From contig NZ_JAGEPF010000013.1 in the NCBI RefSeq assembly GCF_017573465.1, forward strand, positions 1 through 64,000: 64,000 bases of DNA, written 5' to 3'. The stretch comes from Actinomadura violacea (lineage in GTDB: Bacteria; Actinomycetota; Actinomycetes; Streptosporangiales; Streptosporangiaceae). The notes beneath the pieces were generated by a model. It was not told where the DNA came from, made no database searches, and was given only the letters and a program-made list of their open reading frames with translations. Every line of letters begins with the position of its first letter. Positions within the stretch are counted from its first letter, which is position 1. This document shows positions 54,626 through 62,547 of this stretch, one piece after another. Both the position numbers and the translations under genes were made by a program.

Positions 54626-55753
54626 TCAGCGCAGCAGGGTGCGGGCGATGACGAGCTGCTGGATCTGGCTGGTGCCCTCGTAGATGCGGAACAGCCGCAC
54701 GTCGCGGAAGAACCGTTCGACGGAGACGCCGCGCATGTAGCCCATGCCGCCGAAGACCTGGACGCCGCGGTCGGCGACGCGTCCGACCATCTCGGAGCAG
54801 AAGTACTTGGCGCAGGACGGGCCGAGCTTGGTGTCCTCGCCGGCGTCGTAGGCGCGGGCGGCCTCCAGGACCATGGCGCGGCCGGCGTACAGCTCGGCTT
54901 GGGAGTCGGCGATGAGGCCCTGGATGAGCTGGTAGTCGCCGATGGCGCTGCCGCCCTGGCTGCGGTTCTTGGCGTACTCGACGGTGTCGTCGAGGATGCG
55001 CTGGGCGAGGCCGACGCAGAGGGCGGCGATGCTGACGCGTCCGTGGGCGAGGGACGCCATGGCGGTGCGGAACCCGGTGCCCTCGGCGCCGACCATCGCG
55101 GTCGCGGGGACGCGGACGTCGTTGAGGAACACCTCGGCGGTGTGGGCGCCGCGCTGGCCCATCTTCTGGTCGGCGGGGCCGACGCTGAGGCCGGGGGTGC
55201 CGCTCTCGACGAGGAACGTGGAGATGCCGCGCGAGCCGGCGCCGCCGGTCCGGGCGAAGACCATGAAGACGTCGGCTTCGGGGGCGTTGGTGATGAACCG
55301 CTTGGCGCCGTTGATCACGTAGTCGTCGCCGTCGCGGACCGCGGAGGTGGTCAGCGTGCTCGGGTCGGAGCCGGCCTCGGCCTCGGTGAGCGCGAACGCG
55401 CCGACGATCTCGCCGGACGCCAGCCGCGGCAGCCAGCCGGCCTTCTGCCCGTCCGTGCCGGAGTTGACCAGAACCTGCCCGGCGATGCCGTTGCTGGTGC
55501 CGAACATGGAGCGGAACGCGGGGCTGGTGTAGCCGAGCTCGAAGACGAGCCGGACCTCCTCGCTCAGCGACAGGCCGAGCCCGCCGTACTCCTCGGGCAG
55601 GGCGTACCCGAACAGGCCCATGTCCCGGGACGTCCGCCGCAGCGGCTCCGGGATCTCGTCGGTCTCCTCGATCTCCTCCTCGCGGGGGACGACCTCGTCG
55701 CGGACGAAGCTGCGGACGGCCTTGAGCACGTCGGCGAAATCCTGTGACTCCAT
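54626..55753 (-). CDS. Acyl-CoA dehydrogenase
   Basis: FAD-dependent acyl-CoA dehydrogenase, 375 aa. The N-terminal helical domain is followed by ALTEAEAGSDPSTLTTSAV (FAD and substrate loop), VFLNDVRVPATAMVG, and the C-terminal domain with VQVFGGMGYMRGVSVERFFRDVRLFRIYEGTSQIQQLVIAR. The Glu in YEGTSQIQ is the position of the catalytic base in many members. TAGAAT (55760-55765) ends 6 bases before the ATG, suggesting a leaderless mRNA. Chain length specificity is unknown. Confidence 0.93.
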   Translation of the reverse strand: MESQDFADVLKAVRSFVRDEVVPREEEIEETDEIPEPLRRTSRDMGLFGYALPEEYGGLGLSLSEEVRLVFELGYTSPAFRSMFGTSNGIAGQVLVNSGTDGQKAGWLPRLASGEIVGAFALTEAEAGSDPSTLTTSAVRDGDDYVINGAKRFITNAPEADVFMVFARTGGAGSRGISTFLVESGTPGLSVGPADQKMGQRGAHTAEVFLNDVRVPATAMVGAEGTGFRTAMASLAHGRVSIAALCVGLAQRILDDTVEYAKNRSQGGSAIGDYQLIQGLIADSQAELYAGRAMVLEAARAYDAGEDTKLGPSCAKYFCSEMVGRVADRGVQVFGGMGYMRGVSVERFFRDVRLFRIYEGTSQIQQLVIARTLLR

Positions 55754-55843
55754 GCCGACATTCTAGAATTCGGTTCCAAGATGTTCGTGCGGCGCCCCCG
55801 CCGATGTTCGCGCGGCTCCCCCGCTGTGCCAGGGTGATCACCT

Positions 55844-56878
55844 ATGAGTGCGGCGCTCCAGCAGGTCGCCGACGAGATCGTCCGCGCGGCGCTCGTCGAG
55901 GACCGCTCCTTCGGTGACCTCCTCCCCCGGCTGATGCGGGAGGCGCAGGCGGCGACCGTCGCCGCCAAGTCCGCGGTGCTGCCCCGGCTGGCCGAGGGCA
56001 TCGCCGAGGCGCCGGTGAACCTCGGCGGGTGGCTCGCCGTGGTGTCCGGCTCGTGGATCGAGGAGGGCGCCGACCCCGACCCGGTCGGCCGCGCGCTCGT
56101 CCACCGGCTCACCGAGACGATCGCGGCGGCGCTCGCGTTCGGGAAGGCGTGGGAGGAGGCCACCGGCGGCAAGCCGCCGGACATGGAGGAGGAGCAGCCC
56201 TCCCAGCAGGTCTTCGACACCGTCCGGCCGGTGCTCGGCGACGGCACGGTGACCGCGATGATGTCGTGGTTCGCGCTGCCGCAGTTCGCGATGGCGGGCA
56301 GCACCGTGCTGCAGATGTCCCCGGCCACCCGCGCCGGCCTGGACGACCGCGACTTCCGCGCGTTCGCCGCCGGCGAGGCCGCCCGCCACCTGCCGCACCT
56401 GGAGCACGTGCAGGCGCTGATCCGGGTCCTGGACGGCGAGCGGATCCTCGTCCTGGACCGTGCCACCCGGCACGGCTGGACGGTCACCGTCGGCGGCATC
56501 GGCGACAACTTCCAGCTGCACGTCCTGCTCGGCGGCGCGCTGATCGGCCGTCCCGGCGGCATGCCCGGCACCCCGCCCGGCGGGGACATCGTCGCGTGCT
56601 TCCTGGACGCCCCCGCCCCGCCCGGGCCGCCGATCGCCTCCAGCCCGTGGAACCTTGTGGACGCCCACGGCGAGTGGATCTACAACGAGGGCGTGCCGGC
56701 CGACATCCCGGCCGTCAACGGCACCCGCGTCGTCGTCCTCGACCCGCCGTCCTACCAGCGCACCTTCCCGGCCGGACGGCGCTTCCCGCTGATGCCCGCG
56801 ACCCTGCGCGTCGACGGCATGCACCTGCCGGAGGACCTCACGGGGTGGTGGCCGCACATCGCCGCCGCCACGCGTTAG
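55844..56878 (+). CDS. Uncharacterised 344-aa protein
   Basis: No family recognised. The first 150 residues are mostly helical (VADEIVRAALVEDRSFGDLLPRLMREAQ) and include an acidic PPDMEEEQPSQQ loop. The middle holds DGERILVLDRATRHGWTVTVGG and a Gly/Pro loop GRPGGMPGTPPGGD, and the end contains FPLMPATLRVDGMHLPEDLTGWW. No signal peptide or membrane segment is seen, so it is likely cytoplasmic. Its stop overlaps the convergent PP2C-like gene by 4 bases. Confidence 0.72.
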   Translation: MSAALQQVADEIVRAALVEDRSFGDLLPRLMREAQAATVAAKSAVLPRLAEGIAEAPVNLGGWLAVVSGSWIEEGADPDPVGRALVHRLTETIAAALAFGKAWEEATGGKPPDMEEEQPSQQVFDTVRPVLGDGTVTAMMSWFALPQFAMAGSTVLQMSPATRAGLDDRDFRAFAAGEAARHLPHLEHVQALIRVLDGERILVLDRATRHGWTVTVGGIGDNFQLHVLLGGALIGRPGGMPGTPPGGDIVACFLDAPAPPGPPIASSPWNLVDAHGEWIYNEGVPADIPAVNGTRVVVLDPPSYQRTFPAGRRFPLMPATLRVDGMHLPEDLTGWWPHIAAATR

Positions 56879-57612
56879 AACCGGACGAGGACTGCGGTGG
56901 CGTCGTCGTGGCGCTTGCCGCGCGCGAAGGTCTCCGACTCCTCCGCGACCCTGGTCCGCCGGACGAGTTCGCGCGGGCCCTCCTCGTCCAGGACGCGCAG
57001 GAGACCGTCCCAGTCCAGCCGGCCGAACCGCTCCACCAGCCGGGACGCGCCGTCGCTCAGCACCGCCGCCCGGCGCAGCCCCGCGACCGGGACCTCGCCG
57101 GTCAGCCCCTCGTACGCCGCCTCCGGCTTCGTGCTCGCCACCCAGAACCCGCCGGGGCTGTTGCGCGCCTTGCGGACGGCCTCCAGGGTGTAGCTCGGCA
57201 GCCGGTCCACCCGGTCGTCGCGGATCACCCGGACCTCCCCGACGTCCAGCACGATCGGCGAGTCCGCGAGCACGAACCACTCCACCGCCCCGCCGCGCCG
57301 GCGCAGCAGCGACACCGTCGCCGACGGGCTGTCCGGGTTCTCCAGGTCGCAGGTCCCGGTGTGCGCCTCGCCCGTCACCTTGATCGCCTCGGCGACCAGG
57401 TCCGGCAGCGGCTTGCCGTCCTCCATCGCCATCCGCGCCGCGATCTGCCCGCCGAGCCGCCGCACGAGCCAGGCCGGGTCGTGCGCGCAGCCGCTGTCCA
57501 CCCCCGCCGGCGCCGTCGCCCCGTCCAGCAGCACGACCCACCCCGGGCCGGCCGCGACGAAGTCCTCGTTCGGCCGTCCCGGCGTCGCCTCGCTCACATA
57601 ACTCACCTGCAC
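56875..57612 (-). CDS. PP2C-like protein phosphatase
   Basis: 245 aa from the GTG at 57612; a longer frame of 19 more codons is not supported. The PP2C metal motifs are present in outline: RPNEDFVAAGPGWVVLLDGAT (Glu and Asp), AAVLSDGASRLV (Asp of the SDG motif) and HDDATAVLVRF at the C-terminus (Asp). It is likely a Mn2+/Mg2+ Ser/Thr phosphatase. It lacks a membrane anchor. Convergent overlap with the uncharacterised gene suggests a shared unit of regulation but not function. Confidence 0.82.
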   Translation of the reverse strand: MQVSYVSEATPGRPNEDFVAAGPGWVVLLDGATAPAGVDSGCAHDPAWLVRRLGGQIAARMAMEDGKPLPDLVAEAIKVTGEAHTGTCDLENPDSPSATVSLLRRRGGAVEWFVLADSPIVLDVGEVRVIRDDRVDRLPSYTLEAVRKARNSPGGFWVASTKPEAAYEGLTGEVPVAGLRRAAVLSDGASRLVERFGRLDWDGLLRVLDEEGPRELVRRTRVAEESETFARGKRHDDATAVLVRF

Positions 57613-57729
57613 GAAGCCAGGTCTACCCGCTCTGACCGCACCTGCCCGAAACGTCCAGGAAATCCTCACCCTCCGTCCCGGGAACCTCGCTCGGGACGGG
57701 GCCGGCGGAGACCGGCAGTGGGGACGGGG

Positions 57730-58092
57730 TCAGTAGACGAGCGCCTGCACGTCCGGTGCGGTGATCTCCTCGACGAACGTCGGGGCGCCCGCGATCCGGA
57801 TGCCGGGCAGGACGTCGTCAGGGCCGATGTTCCGGCGCGCGGCGCACTGCGTGCAGAGCGTGACGCGCCCGGCGGCGAGGATCACGGCGAGCAGGTCGTC
57901 CAGCGGCGTCGCGTGCTCCAGTTCGAAGCCGGCGGCGCGGCCGGGCAGGGAGAACCACGCGGACTCGCCCGTCAGCCACAGCGAGATGGGGACGCCACTG
58001 GCCGCCGCGGCCGCGGCCACCGTGAACGCCTGGTTGCACCGCTCCGGCGCGTCCGCCCCCGCCGTCACCTTGATAACCAGAGGTCTCGCCAT
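57730..58092 (-). CDS. DsrE family protein
   Basis: 120 aa. DsrE/DsrF fold: MARPLVIKVTAGADAPERCNQAFTVAAAAAASG at the N-terminus, then ISLWLTGESAWF and VTLCTQCAARRNIG. The CTQC motif carries two Cys, the position at which DsrE proteins bind sulfur as persulfide. Role in sulfur transfer is a family-based guess. Confidence 0.82.
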   Translation of the reverse strand: MARPLVIKVTAGADAPERCNQAFTVAAAAAASGVPISLWLTGESAWFSLPGRAAGFELEHATPLDDLLAVILAAGRVTLCTQCAARRNIGPDDVLPGIRIAGAPTFVEEITAPDVQALVY

Positions 58093-58134
58093 AAGGCGAC
58101 TCTAGCCCCGCGCGCCCGCGTAGCATCGTGCGGC

Positions 58135-58233
58135 GTGGGCGGCATGGTGAACGCGGGTGTCCTGGTCCTCGCTCTCGCGCTGGTGGCGGTGGCGGCCGTC
58201 CTGCTGGCGGTGCGGCTCAGCCGCCTGAAGTGA
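58135..58233 (+). CDS. Small single-pass membrane protein
   Basis: 32 aa from a GTG at 58135, or 29 aa from the ATG at 58144. Nearly all is one hydrophobic helix (VLVLALALVAVAAVLLAVRL) with basic end RLSRLK. TAGCAT (58121-58126) ends 8 bases before the GTG, which fits a leaderless mRNA. Divergent from the DsrE gene. Short hydrophobic frames can occur by chance in GC-rich DNA, so confidence is moderate. Confidence 0.45.
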   Translation: MGGMVNAGVLVLALALVAVAAVLLAVRLSRLK

Positions 58234-58320
58234 GCCGCCGCCCGGAACGGCCGGCGGGCGTGCACGCGTCCGCGCCGCGGATGGAGCGATGATCCGCCCG
58301 CGCCGCTACGCTCGGTGCTC

Positions 58321-58806
58321 ATGGAGTTCGAACTGCACCCCGACCTTGAGCCGCTGAAGTTCCTCCTGGGCACGTGGGAGGGCGCCGGCGTCGGCGGCTA
58401 TCCCACGATCGAGGGCTTCAACTTCGGGCAGGAGATCTCCTTCACCCACGTCGGCAAGCCGTTCCTCGTCTACGCGAGCCGCAGCTGGCTGATCGAGGAG
58501 GACGGCACCCTCGGCCGCCCGCTGGCCATGGAGACCGGCTACTGGCGCCCCCGCCCGGACCACGGGGTCGAGGTCACGCTGTCGCACCCGACGGGCATCG
58601 TGGAGATCTACGTCGGCAACGTCGCGTTCAACCGCGTCGAGCTGCAGACCGACGTCGTGGCGCGCACCGAGTCGGCCAAGGAGGTCACCGCGGGGTCGCG
58701 CCTGTACGGCATCATCGGCGAGGACCTCGGCTGGGCCTACGACATGGCCGCCATGGGCCAGCCGCTCCAGTCGCACCTGTCCGCGCAGCTGAAGCGCGTC
58801 GGCTGA
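58321..58806 (+). CDS. Nitrobindin-like heme-binding protein
   Basis: 161 aa beta-barrel of the FABP/THAP4-nitrobindin family; relatives bind ferric heme and isomerise peroxynitrite. The GxWxGxG motif is in LLGTWEGAGVGGYPTI. The heme-ligand His is in PLQSHLSAQL near the C-terminus. ATG 58321 is chosen over GTG 58315. There is no ribosome site, but TACGCT (58307-58312) is 8 bases upstream, suggesting a leaderless mRNA. Confidence 0.9.
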   Translation: MEFELHPDLEPLKFLLGTWEGAGVGGYPTIEGFNFGQEISFTHVGKPFLVYASRSWLIEEDGTLGRPLAMETGYWRPRPDHGVEVTLSHPTGIVEIYVGNVAFNRVELQTDVVARTESAKEVTAGSRLYGIIGEDLGWAYDMAAMGQPLQSHLSAQLKRVG

Positions 58807-58839
58807 CGGCCCGGGCCCATAGAGGCCCGGAAATGGAAC

Positions 58840-58903
58840 GATCCCCGGACCTTCCCGCGGGTGCGGGGCGACGGACAGGACTGGTCCATCGGTCCGGGGA
58901 TCG
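58840..58903. repeat. 13-bp inverted repeat with 38-base loop
   Basis: CGATCCCCGGACC (58840-58852) and its exact complement (58891-58903). On the minus strand it lies about 80 bases after the mini-gene stop and could end that transcript. There is a short TTCCATTT beyond it. Confidence 0.65.
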
Positions 58904-58984
58904 GGTAACTGCCTGGTATTCGCCGGTCACCGTCGCGACCGGTTGCCACCGCCCGGAGGCGGCGGCGCCGAGGCGGAACGGCGA

Positions 58985-59023
58985 CTAGCGGACAGTCACC
59001 TCGCGAGTCCCAGAATCAACCAT
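58985..59023 (-). CDS. Possible 12-codon gene with extended ribosome site
   Basis: ATG at 59023 opens MVDSGTREVTVR then TAG. Upstream, AAAGGAGGTGGTCC (complement of 59029-59042) can pair with the 16S rRNA 3' end over 14 bases (one G-U). A promoter-like pair (TTGCCC 59081-59086, 18 bases, TAGCGT 59057-59062) lies about 15 bases before it. Such a strong site is unlikely by chance, but translation is unproven. Confidence 0.4.
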   Translation of the reverse strand: MVDSGTREVTVR

Positions 59024-59113
59024 TTCTTGGACCACCTCCTTTCGCGCGTACTCCGCACGCTATGCGAGCCGCGGCCGTCGGGGCAAACGAGTTTTCGGCG
59101 GGCCCGTCCGGCA

Positions 59114-59119
59114 TACACT
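59114..59119 (+). promoter_or_regulatory. -10 element of the Nur-like gene
   Basis: TACACT ends 6 bases before the ATG at 59126, so transcription should begin about at the start codon (leaderless). A -35 is not clear. Confidence 0.45.
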
Positions 59120-59125
59120 CGGGGT

Positions 59126-59542
59126 ATGGTCGAGTCGTGGCAGGAGGAGCTGCGGGCCAAGGGGTACCGGGTCACCCCCCAGCGGCAGCTGGTGCTCGAG
59201 GCCGTCACCAACCTCGAGCACGGGACCCCCGAGGACATCTGCACCGAGGTGCAGCGCACCGCCCGCGGCGTGAACATCTCCACCGTCTACCGGACGCTGG
59301 AGCTGCTGGAAGAGCTGGGCCTGGTCAAGCACGCCCACCTCGGCCACGGCCCGCCGAACTATCATCTGGCCGCCGAGGCCGAGCACATCCACCTGGTGTG
59401 CCGCGGCTGCCACACCGTCCAGGACGTCGCCCCTAAGGCCGCCGCCGGTCTGGCGGAGGTGCTGGAGCGCGATTTCGGGTTCGAGACGGACGTGCACCAC
59501 CTCACGGTGTACGGGCGGTGCAAGGACTGCCGCGCGACATAG
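59126..59542 (+). CDS. nur: Fur family repressor, Nur-like
   Basis: 138 aa metal-dependent repressor. Winged helix: GYRVTPQRQLVLEAV and GVNISTVYRTLELLEELGLV. The pattern resembles Nur, the nickel sensor of Streptomyces. His32, His69, His71, His87, His89 and the VHHLTV His line up with its metal ligands. Position 85 is Ala where I recall a His in Nur. Cys pairs CRGC and CKDC are kept. It would control nickel uptake or a nickel/iron superoxide dismutase switch. The gene is divergent from a possible mini-gene. Metal choice is inferred by likeness, not shown. Confidence 0.85.
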   Translation: MVESWQEELRAKGYRVTPQRQLVLEAVTNLEHGTPEDICTEVQRTARGVNISTVYRTLELLEELGLVKHAHLGHGPPNYHLAAEAEHIHLVCRGCHTVQDVAPKAAAGLAEVLERDFGFETDVHHLTVYGRCKDCRAT

Positions 59543-59551
59543 TCTGGCTCC

Positions 59552-60532
59552 ATGGAGAGCCCGCTGCTGCAGTCGCCCGGGGCCGTCGCCACCGATGAGC
59601 CCGACCAGGAAGTCGCCGCGCACTACGGGGAGCCGTCGCAGGAGCAACGCGCGCTGGAACGCGGCGCGGCGTTCGTCGACCGCGGCGACCGCGGCGTGGT
59701 GCGGGTCTCCGGGCCGGACCGGCTGAGCTGGCTGCACAGCCTTCTGAGCCAGCACCTGGACGGGTTGAAGCCGTTCGAGCCGACCGAGGCGCTGCTGCTC
59801 AGCCCGCAGGGCCACATCGAGCACCACATGTTCCTGATCGACGACGGCGAAGCCGTGTGGATGCACGTCGAGCCCGGGCGGGCGCCCGCGCTCGCCGAGT
59901 TCCTCGACCGGATGCGGTTCATGCTGCGCGTCGAGGTCGCGGACGTGTCCGATGAGTACGCGGTGATCACCGGACCGCAGGACGGCGGCCTCGCGTGGCC
60001 GGACGTCGCGGGCACCTTCACCCGGATCGTCCCGCGGTCGGACGGCTTCCCGGACGGTCTCCGGCCCGCCGGCATCTGGGCGTACGAGGCGCTGCGGATC
60101 GCCGAGCGGCGCCCCCGGTTCGGCCTCGACACCGACCATCGGACGATCCCGCACGAGGTCGGGTACGTCGAGACGGCCGTCCACCTGAACAAGGGCTGCT
60201 ACCGGGGCCAGGAGACGGTCGCGCGCGTCCACAACCTGGGGCGCCCGCCGCGGCGGCTGGTGTTCCTGCACCTGGACGGCAGCGTCGACCGGCTGCCCGC
60301 GCACGGCGACCCGGTCGAGGTCCCGGGCGGGCGGACGATCGGGTTCGTCGGGTCGGCGGCGCGCCACCACGAGCTCGGGCCGATCGCGCTGGCGCTGGTG
60401 AAGCGCAACGTGCCGGTGGACGCGGAGCTGCTGGCGGGCGGCGTGGCCGCGGCCCAGGAGGTCGTGGTGTCGCCGGACACCGGCGCCAACGCGCAGATCG
60501 ATCTCCGGAGGCGCCCGGCAAATCGGGGGTAA
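59552..60532 (+). CDS. ygfZ: YgfZ/GcvT-like folate-binding protein
   Basis: 326 aa. YgfZ is a tetrahydrofolate-binding helper for some Fe-S enzymes. The hallmark KGCYRGQETVAR with the catalytic Cys is present near residue 217, and RVSGPDRLSWLHSLLSQHL and GHIEHHMFLID fit the fold. The ATG is 9 bases after the Nur-like gene stop, so the two may be cotranscribed. Confidence 0.88.
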   Translation: MESPLLQSPGAVATDEPDQEVAAHYGEPSQEQRALERGAAFVDRGDRGVVRVSGPDRLSWLHSLLSQHLDGLKPFEPTEALLLSPQGHIEHHMFLIDDGEAVWMHVEPGRAPALAEFLDRMRFMLRVEVADVSDEYAVITGPQDGGLAWPDVAGTFTRIVPRSDGFPDGLRPAGIWAYEALRIAERRPRFGLDTDHRTIPHEVGYVETAVHLNKGCYRGQETVARVHNLGRPPRRLVFLHLDGSVDRLPAHGDPVEVPGGRTIGFVGSAARHHELGPIALALVKRNVPVDAELLAGGVAAAQEVVVSPDTGANAQIDLRRRPANRG

Positions 60533-60612
60533 AGCGGCGGCCCGCGGGGCAAAATCGTCTGATAACGACGATTTCTGACCGGCCACCGCCCGGGGAAGGT
60601 GGATTCCTGCCG

Positions 60613-61110
60613 ATGGTCGCGAACCTGGGGAGAGAGAAGCCGCCGGCCGCGCGCCGGGGCGCCCGCCGCCGCCGTCCCCGCCGGGAGTCCGCCCTGCTGT
60701 GGTGGGCCCTGTTCGCGGCGGTCGCCGTCGCCGCCTGGTACCTGCACTCCTGGCGGGTCGCGCTGCTCGGACTGCTCGGCTGGTGCCTGTACGAGTTCCT
60801 GCTCGTCCCGACCCTGTGCCGGGTGCTGACGCGTCAGGGAGCCCCGTGCGTCGAGCGCGCGCGCGGACGGCTGTTCGCATGCGGCCGGAGCCACCAGCAC
60901 GTGAAGAACGACGCGCTGTGGAAGCTCATCGGCATGCGCAACCCGTCCCGCAGGAAGCCCGACCCGGAAGACGGATCCCGCGACACCGGGGTGGTCGTCC
61001 ACTCGGCGGACGTGCGCGGACGCCTCGTCCCGGCCGACCGGTCGATGATCCTGCTCGCGGGCGCGGGGACGGTCGCGAGCGTCGTCGGGATGCTCTACGG
61101 GTTCGGCTGA
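60613..61110 (+). CDS. Uncharacterised membrane protein with Cys motifs
   Basis: 165 aa from the ATG at 60613. The Arg-rich N-terminus is followed by one or two membrane segments (LWWALFAAVAVAAWYL, then VALLGLLGWCLYEFLLV). The next part, RQGAPCVERARGRLFACGRSHQHVKNDALW, holds two Cys and two His spaced like a metal site. The C-terminus ends with another hydrophobic segment (MILLAGAGTVASVVGML). Family not recognised. Confidence 0.68.
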   Translation: MVANLGREKPPAARRGARRRRPRRESALLWWALFAAVAVAAWYLHSWRVALLGLLGWCLYEFLLVPTLCRVLTRQGAPCVERARGRLFACGRSHQHVKNDALWKLIGMRNPSRRKPDPEDGSRDTGVVVHSADVRGRLVPADRSMILLAGAGTVASVVGMLYGFG

Positions 61111-61159
61111 CCGGCGCCCGCGGGCGCCGGTCATCGGCTGAGGGGTCCGCGGGCTCCGT

Positions 61160-61585
61160 TCAGATGTCGACGACGAGGGTGATCGGGCCGTCGTTGACCA
61201 GCGCGACCGCCATGTCCGCCCCGAACACCCCGGTCTCGACCTTCGCGCCGAGCGCGCGCAACTCCTGCACGACCGCGTCCACGAGGGGCTCCGCCACCGG
61301 GCCGGGCGCCGCCGCCGTCCACGTCGGACGCCGGCCCTTCCGCGCGTCCCCGTACAGTGTGAACTGGCTCACCACGAGAAGCGGCGCGTTCAGATCCGAA
61401 CACGACTTCTCGTCCCTGAGGATGCGCAGGCCCCACAGCTTGGCCGCCATCCTGCGGGCCTTCGCCTCGTCGTCGTCGTGCGTCACCCCCACCAGGACCA
61501 TCAGGCCCGGCTCGTCGATCCGCCCCACGACGCGCCCCTCCACGGACACGCTCGCCTGACCCACCCTCTGGACTACGGCACGCAT
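61160..61585 (-). CDS. dtd: D-aminoacyl-tRNA deacylase
   Basis: DTD, 141 aa from the ATG at 61585 ([15 protein letters not shown]); two more codons upstream are in frame. It removes D-amino acids from tRNA. The SQFTLYGD motif and the C-terminal [10 protein letters not shown] containing the cross-subunit Gly-Pro motif are diagnostic. Length is typical. It is divergent from the BKACE-type gene. Confidence 0.95.
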   Translation of the reverse strand: MRAVVQRVGQASVSVEGRVVGRIDEPGLMVLVGVTHDDDEAKARRMAAKLWGLRILRDEKSCSDLNAPLLVVSQFTLYGDARKGRRPTWTAAAPGPVAEPLVDAVVQELRALGAKVETGVFGADMAVALVNDGPITLVVDI

Positions 61586-61605
61586 GACCATGCATTCTGC
61601 CGCTT

Positions 61606-62433
61606 ATGGGAGCAACGACGCTCATCACGGTGGCGCCCACGGGCGCGGAGTCCGCCAAGGCGGATGTCCCGGCCCTTCCCGTCACCCTGGATGAACTGGT
61701 TCAGACGGCCAAGGAATGCGAGGCGGCCGGCGCGGCCGTCGTCCACGTGCACATCCGCGACGACGACGCGCGGCCGACGCTCGACCCGTCCCGGCTGCGG
61801 GACACGGTCGCGGCGCTGAGGGAGAGCACGGGCCTTATCGTCCAACTGTCCACAGGGGGCGCGGTGACCGACCCCTATGAGGACCGCCTGCGCGTCCTGG
61901 ACGCGGCGCCCGACATGTGCTCGCTCACCTGCGGGACGGTCAACTTCGGCGACGACGTCTTCATGAACCCGTGGACGTTCATGGTGGAGCTGTACCAGCG
62001 CACCCAGGAACTCGAAGTCGTGCCCGAGTTCGAGCTGTTCGACCTCGGCCAGGTGGCGTCCCTGCACCGCCTGCTGGACAAGCACGGACTCCCGTACGGC
62101 GGCCACGTGCACTGCGACCTCGTCATGGGCGTCCCCGGCGGCATGCCGGGCGACGCGCGCACGCTGGTCGCGGCCGTCGAGGCGCTCCCCGAAGGGGCCA
62201 CGTGGTCGGCCACCGGCATCGGACGCACGTCCCTGCCCGTCCTGTTCGCCGCGCTCTCGGCGGGCGGGCACCTGCGGGTCGGCATGGAGGACACGGTCAC
62301 CTTCGCCAAGGGGCAGCCGGTGACCGCCAACGTGCAGCTCGTGGAGCGCGCCGCGTCCGCCGCCGCTCTGGCACAGCGCCCCGCGATGCCCGCCGCCGAC
62401 GCCCGGGCCCTCCTCGGCGTCAAGCGCCGCTGA
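61606..62433 (+). CDS. BKACE (DUF849) family enzyme
   Basis: 275 aa TIM-barrel enzyme of the beta-keto acid cleavage family, which condenses a beta-keto acid with acetyl-CoA. The expected zinc ligands are present: Glu15 in PTGAE, His47 and His49 in VVHVHIRD, and Glu in VGMEDT. GGHVHCDLVMGVPGGMPG follows. Substrate is unknown; members cleave 3-keto-5-aminohexanoate and many other beta-keto acids. Confidence 0.88.
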   Translation: MGATTLITVAPTGAESAKADVPALPVTLDELVQTAKECEAAGAAVVHVHIRDDDARPTLDPSRLRDTVAALRESTGLIVQLSTGGAVTDPYEDRLRVLDAAPDMCSLTCGTVNFGDDVFMNPWTFMVELYQRTQELEVVPEFELFDLGQVASLHRLLDKHGLPYGGHVHCDLVMGVPGGMPGDARTLVAAVEALPEGATWSATGIGRTSLPVLFAALSAGGHLRVGMEDTVTFAKGQPVTANVQLVERAASAAALAQRPAMPAADARALLGVKRR

Positions 62434-62547
62434 CCGGTTCGGTTATCCACAGAACACGGTTCGGGTTCACTTCGGTGCGATGGGTAACCACCATGGTGAC
62501 ACGCGGGCCCGCAGCGGCCCGCGTTCACCGACGACAGGGGGGGCGCA

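Larger units (their letters stand above)
58807..59056. other. Gap with structured region and a divergent mini-gene
   Basis: Between the nitrobindin gene and the Nur-like gene. It holds an inverted repeat (58840-58852 with 58891-58903) and, on the minus strand, a possible 12-codon gene with a strong ribosome site. No larger gene is supported. Confidence 0.55.

Noticed and set aside
54104-55747. A 547-codon plus-strand frame across tRNA-Thr and the acyl-CoA dehydrogenase
   Set aside because: It crosses a tRNA gene and is antisense to a well-defined enzyme.
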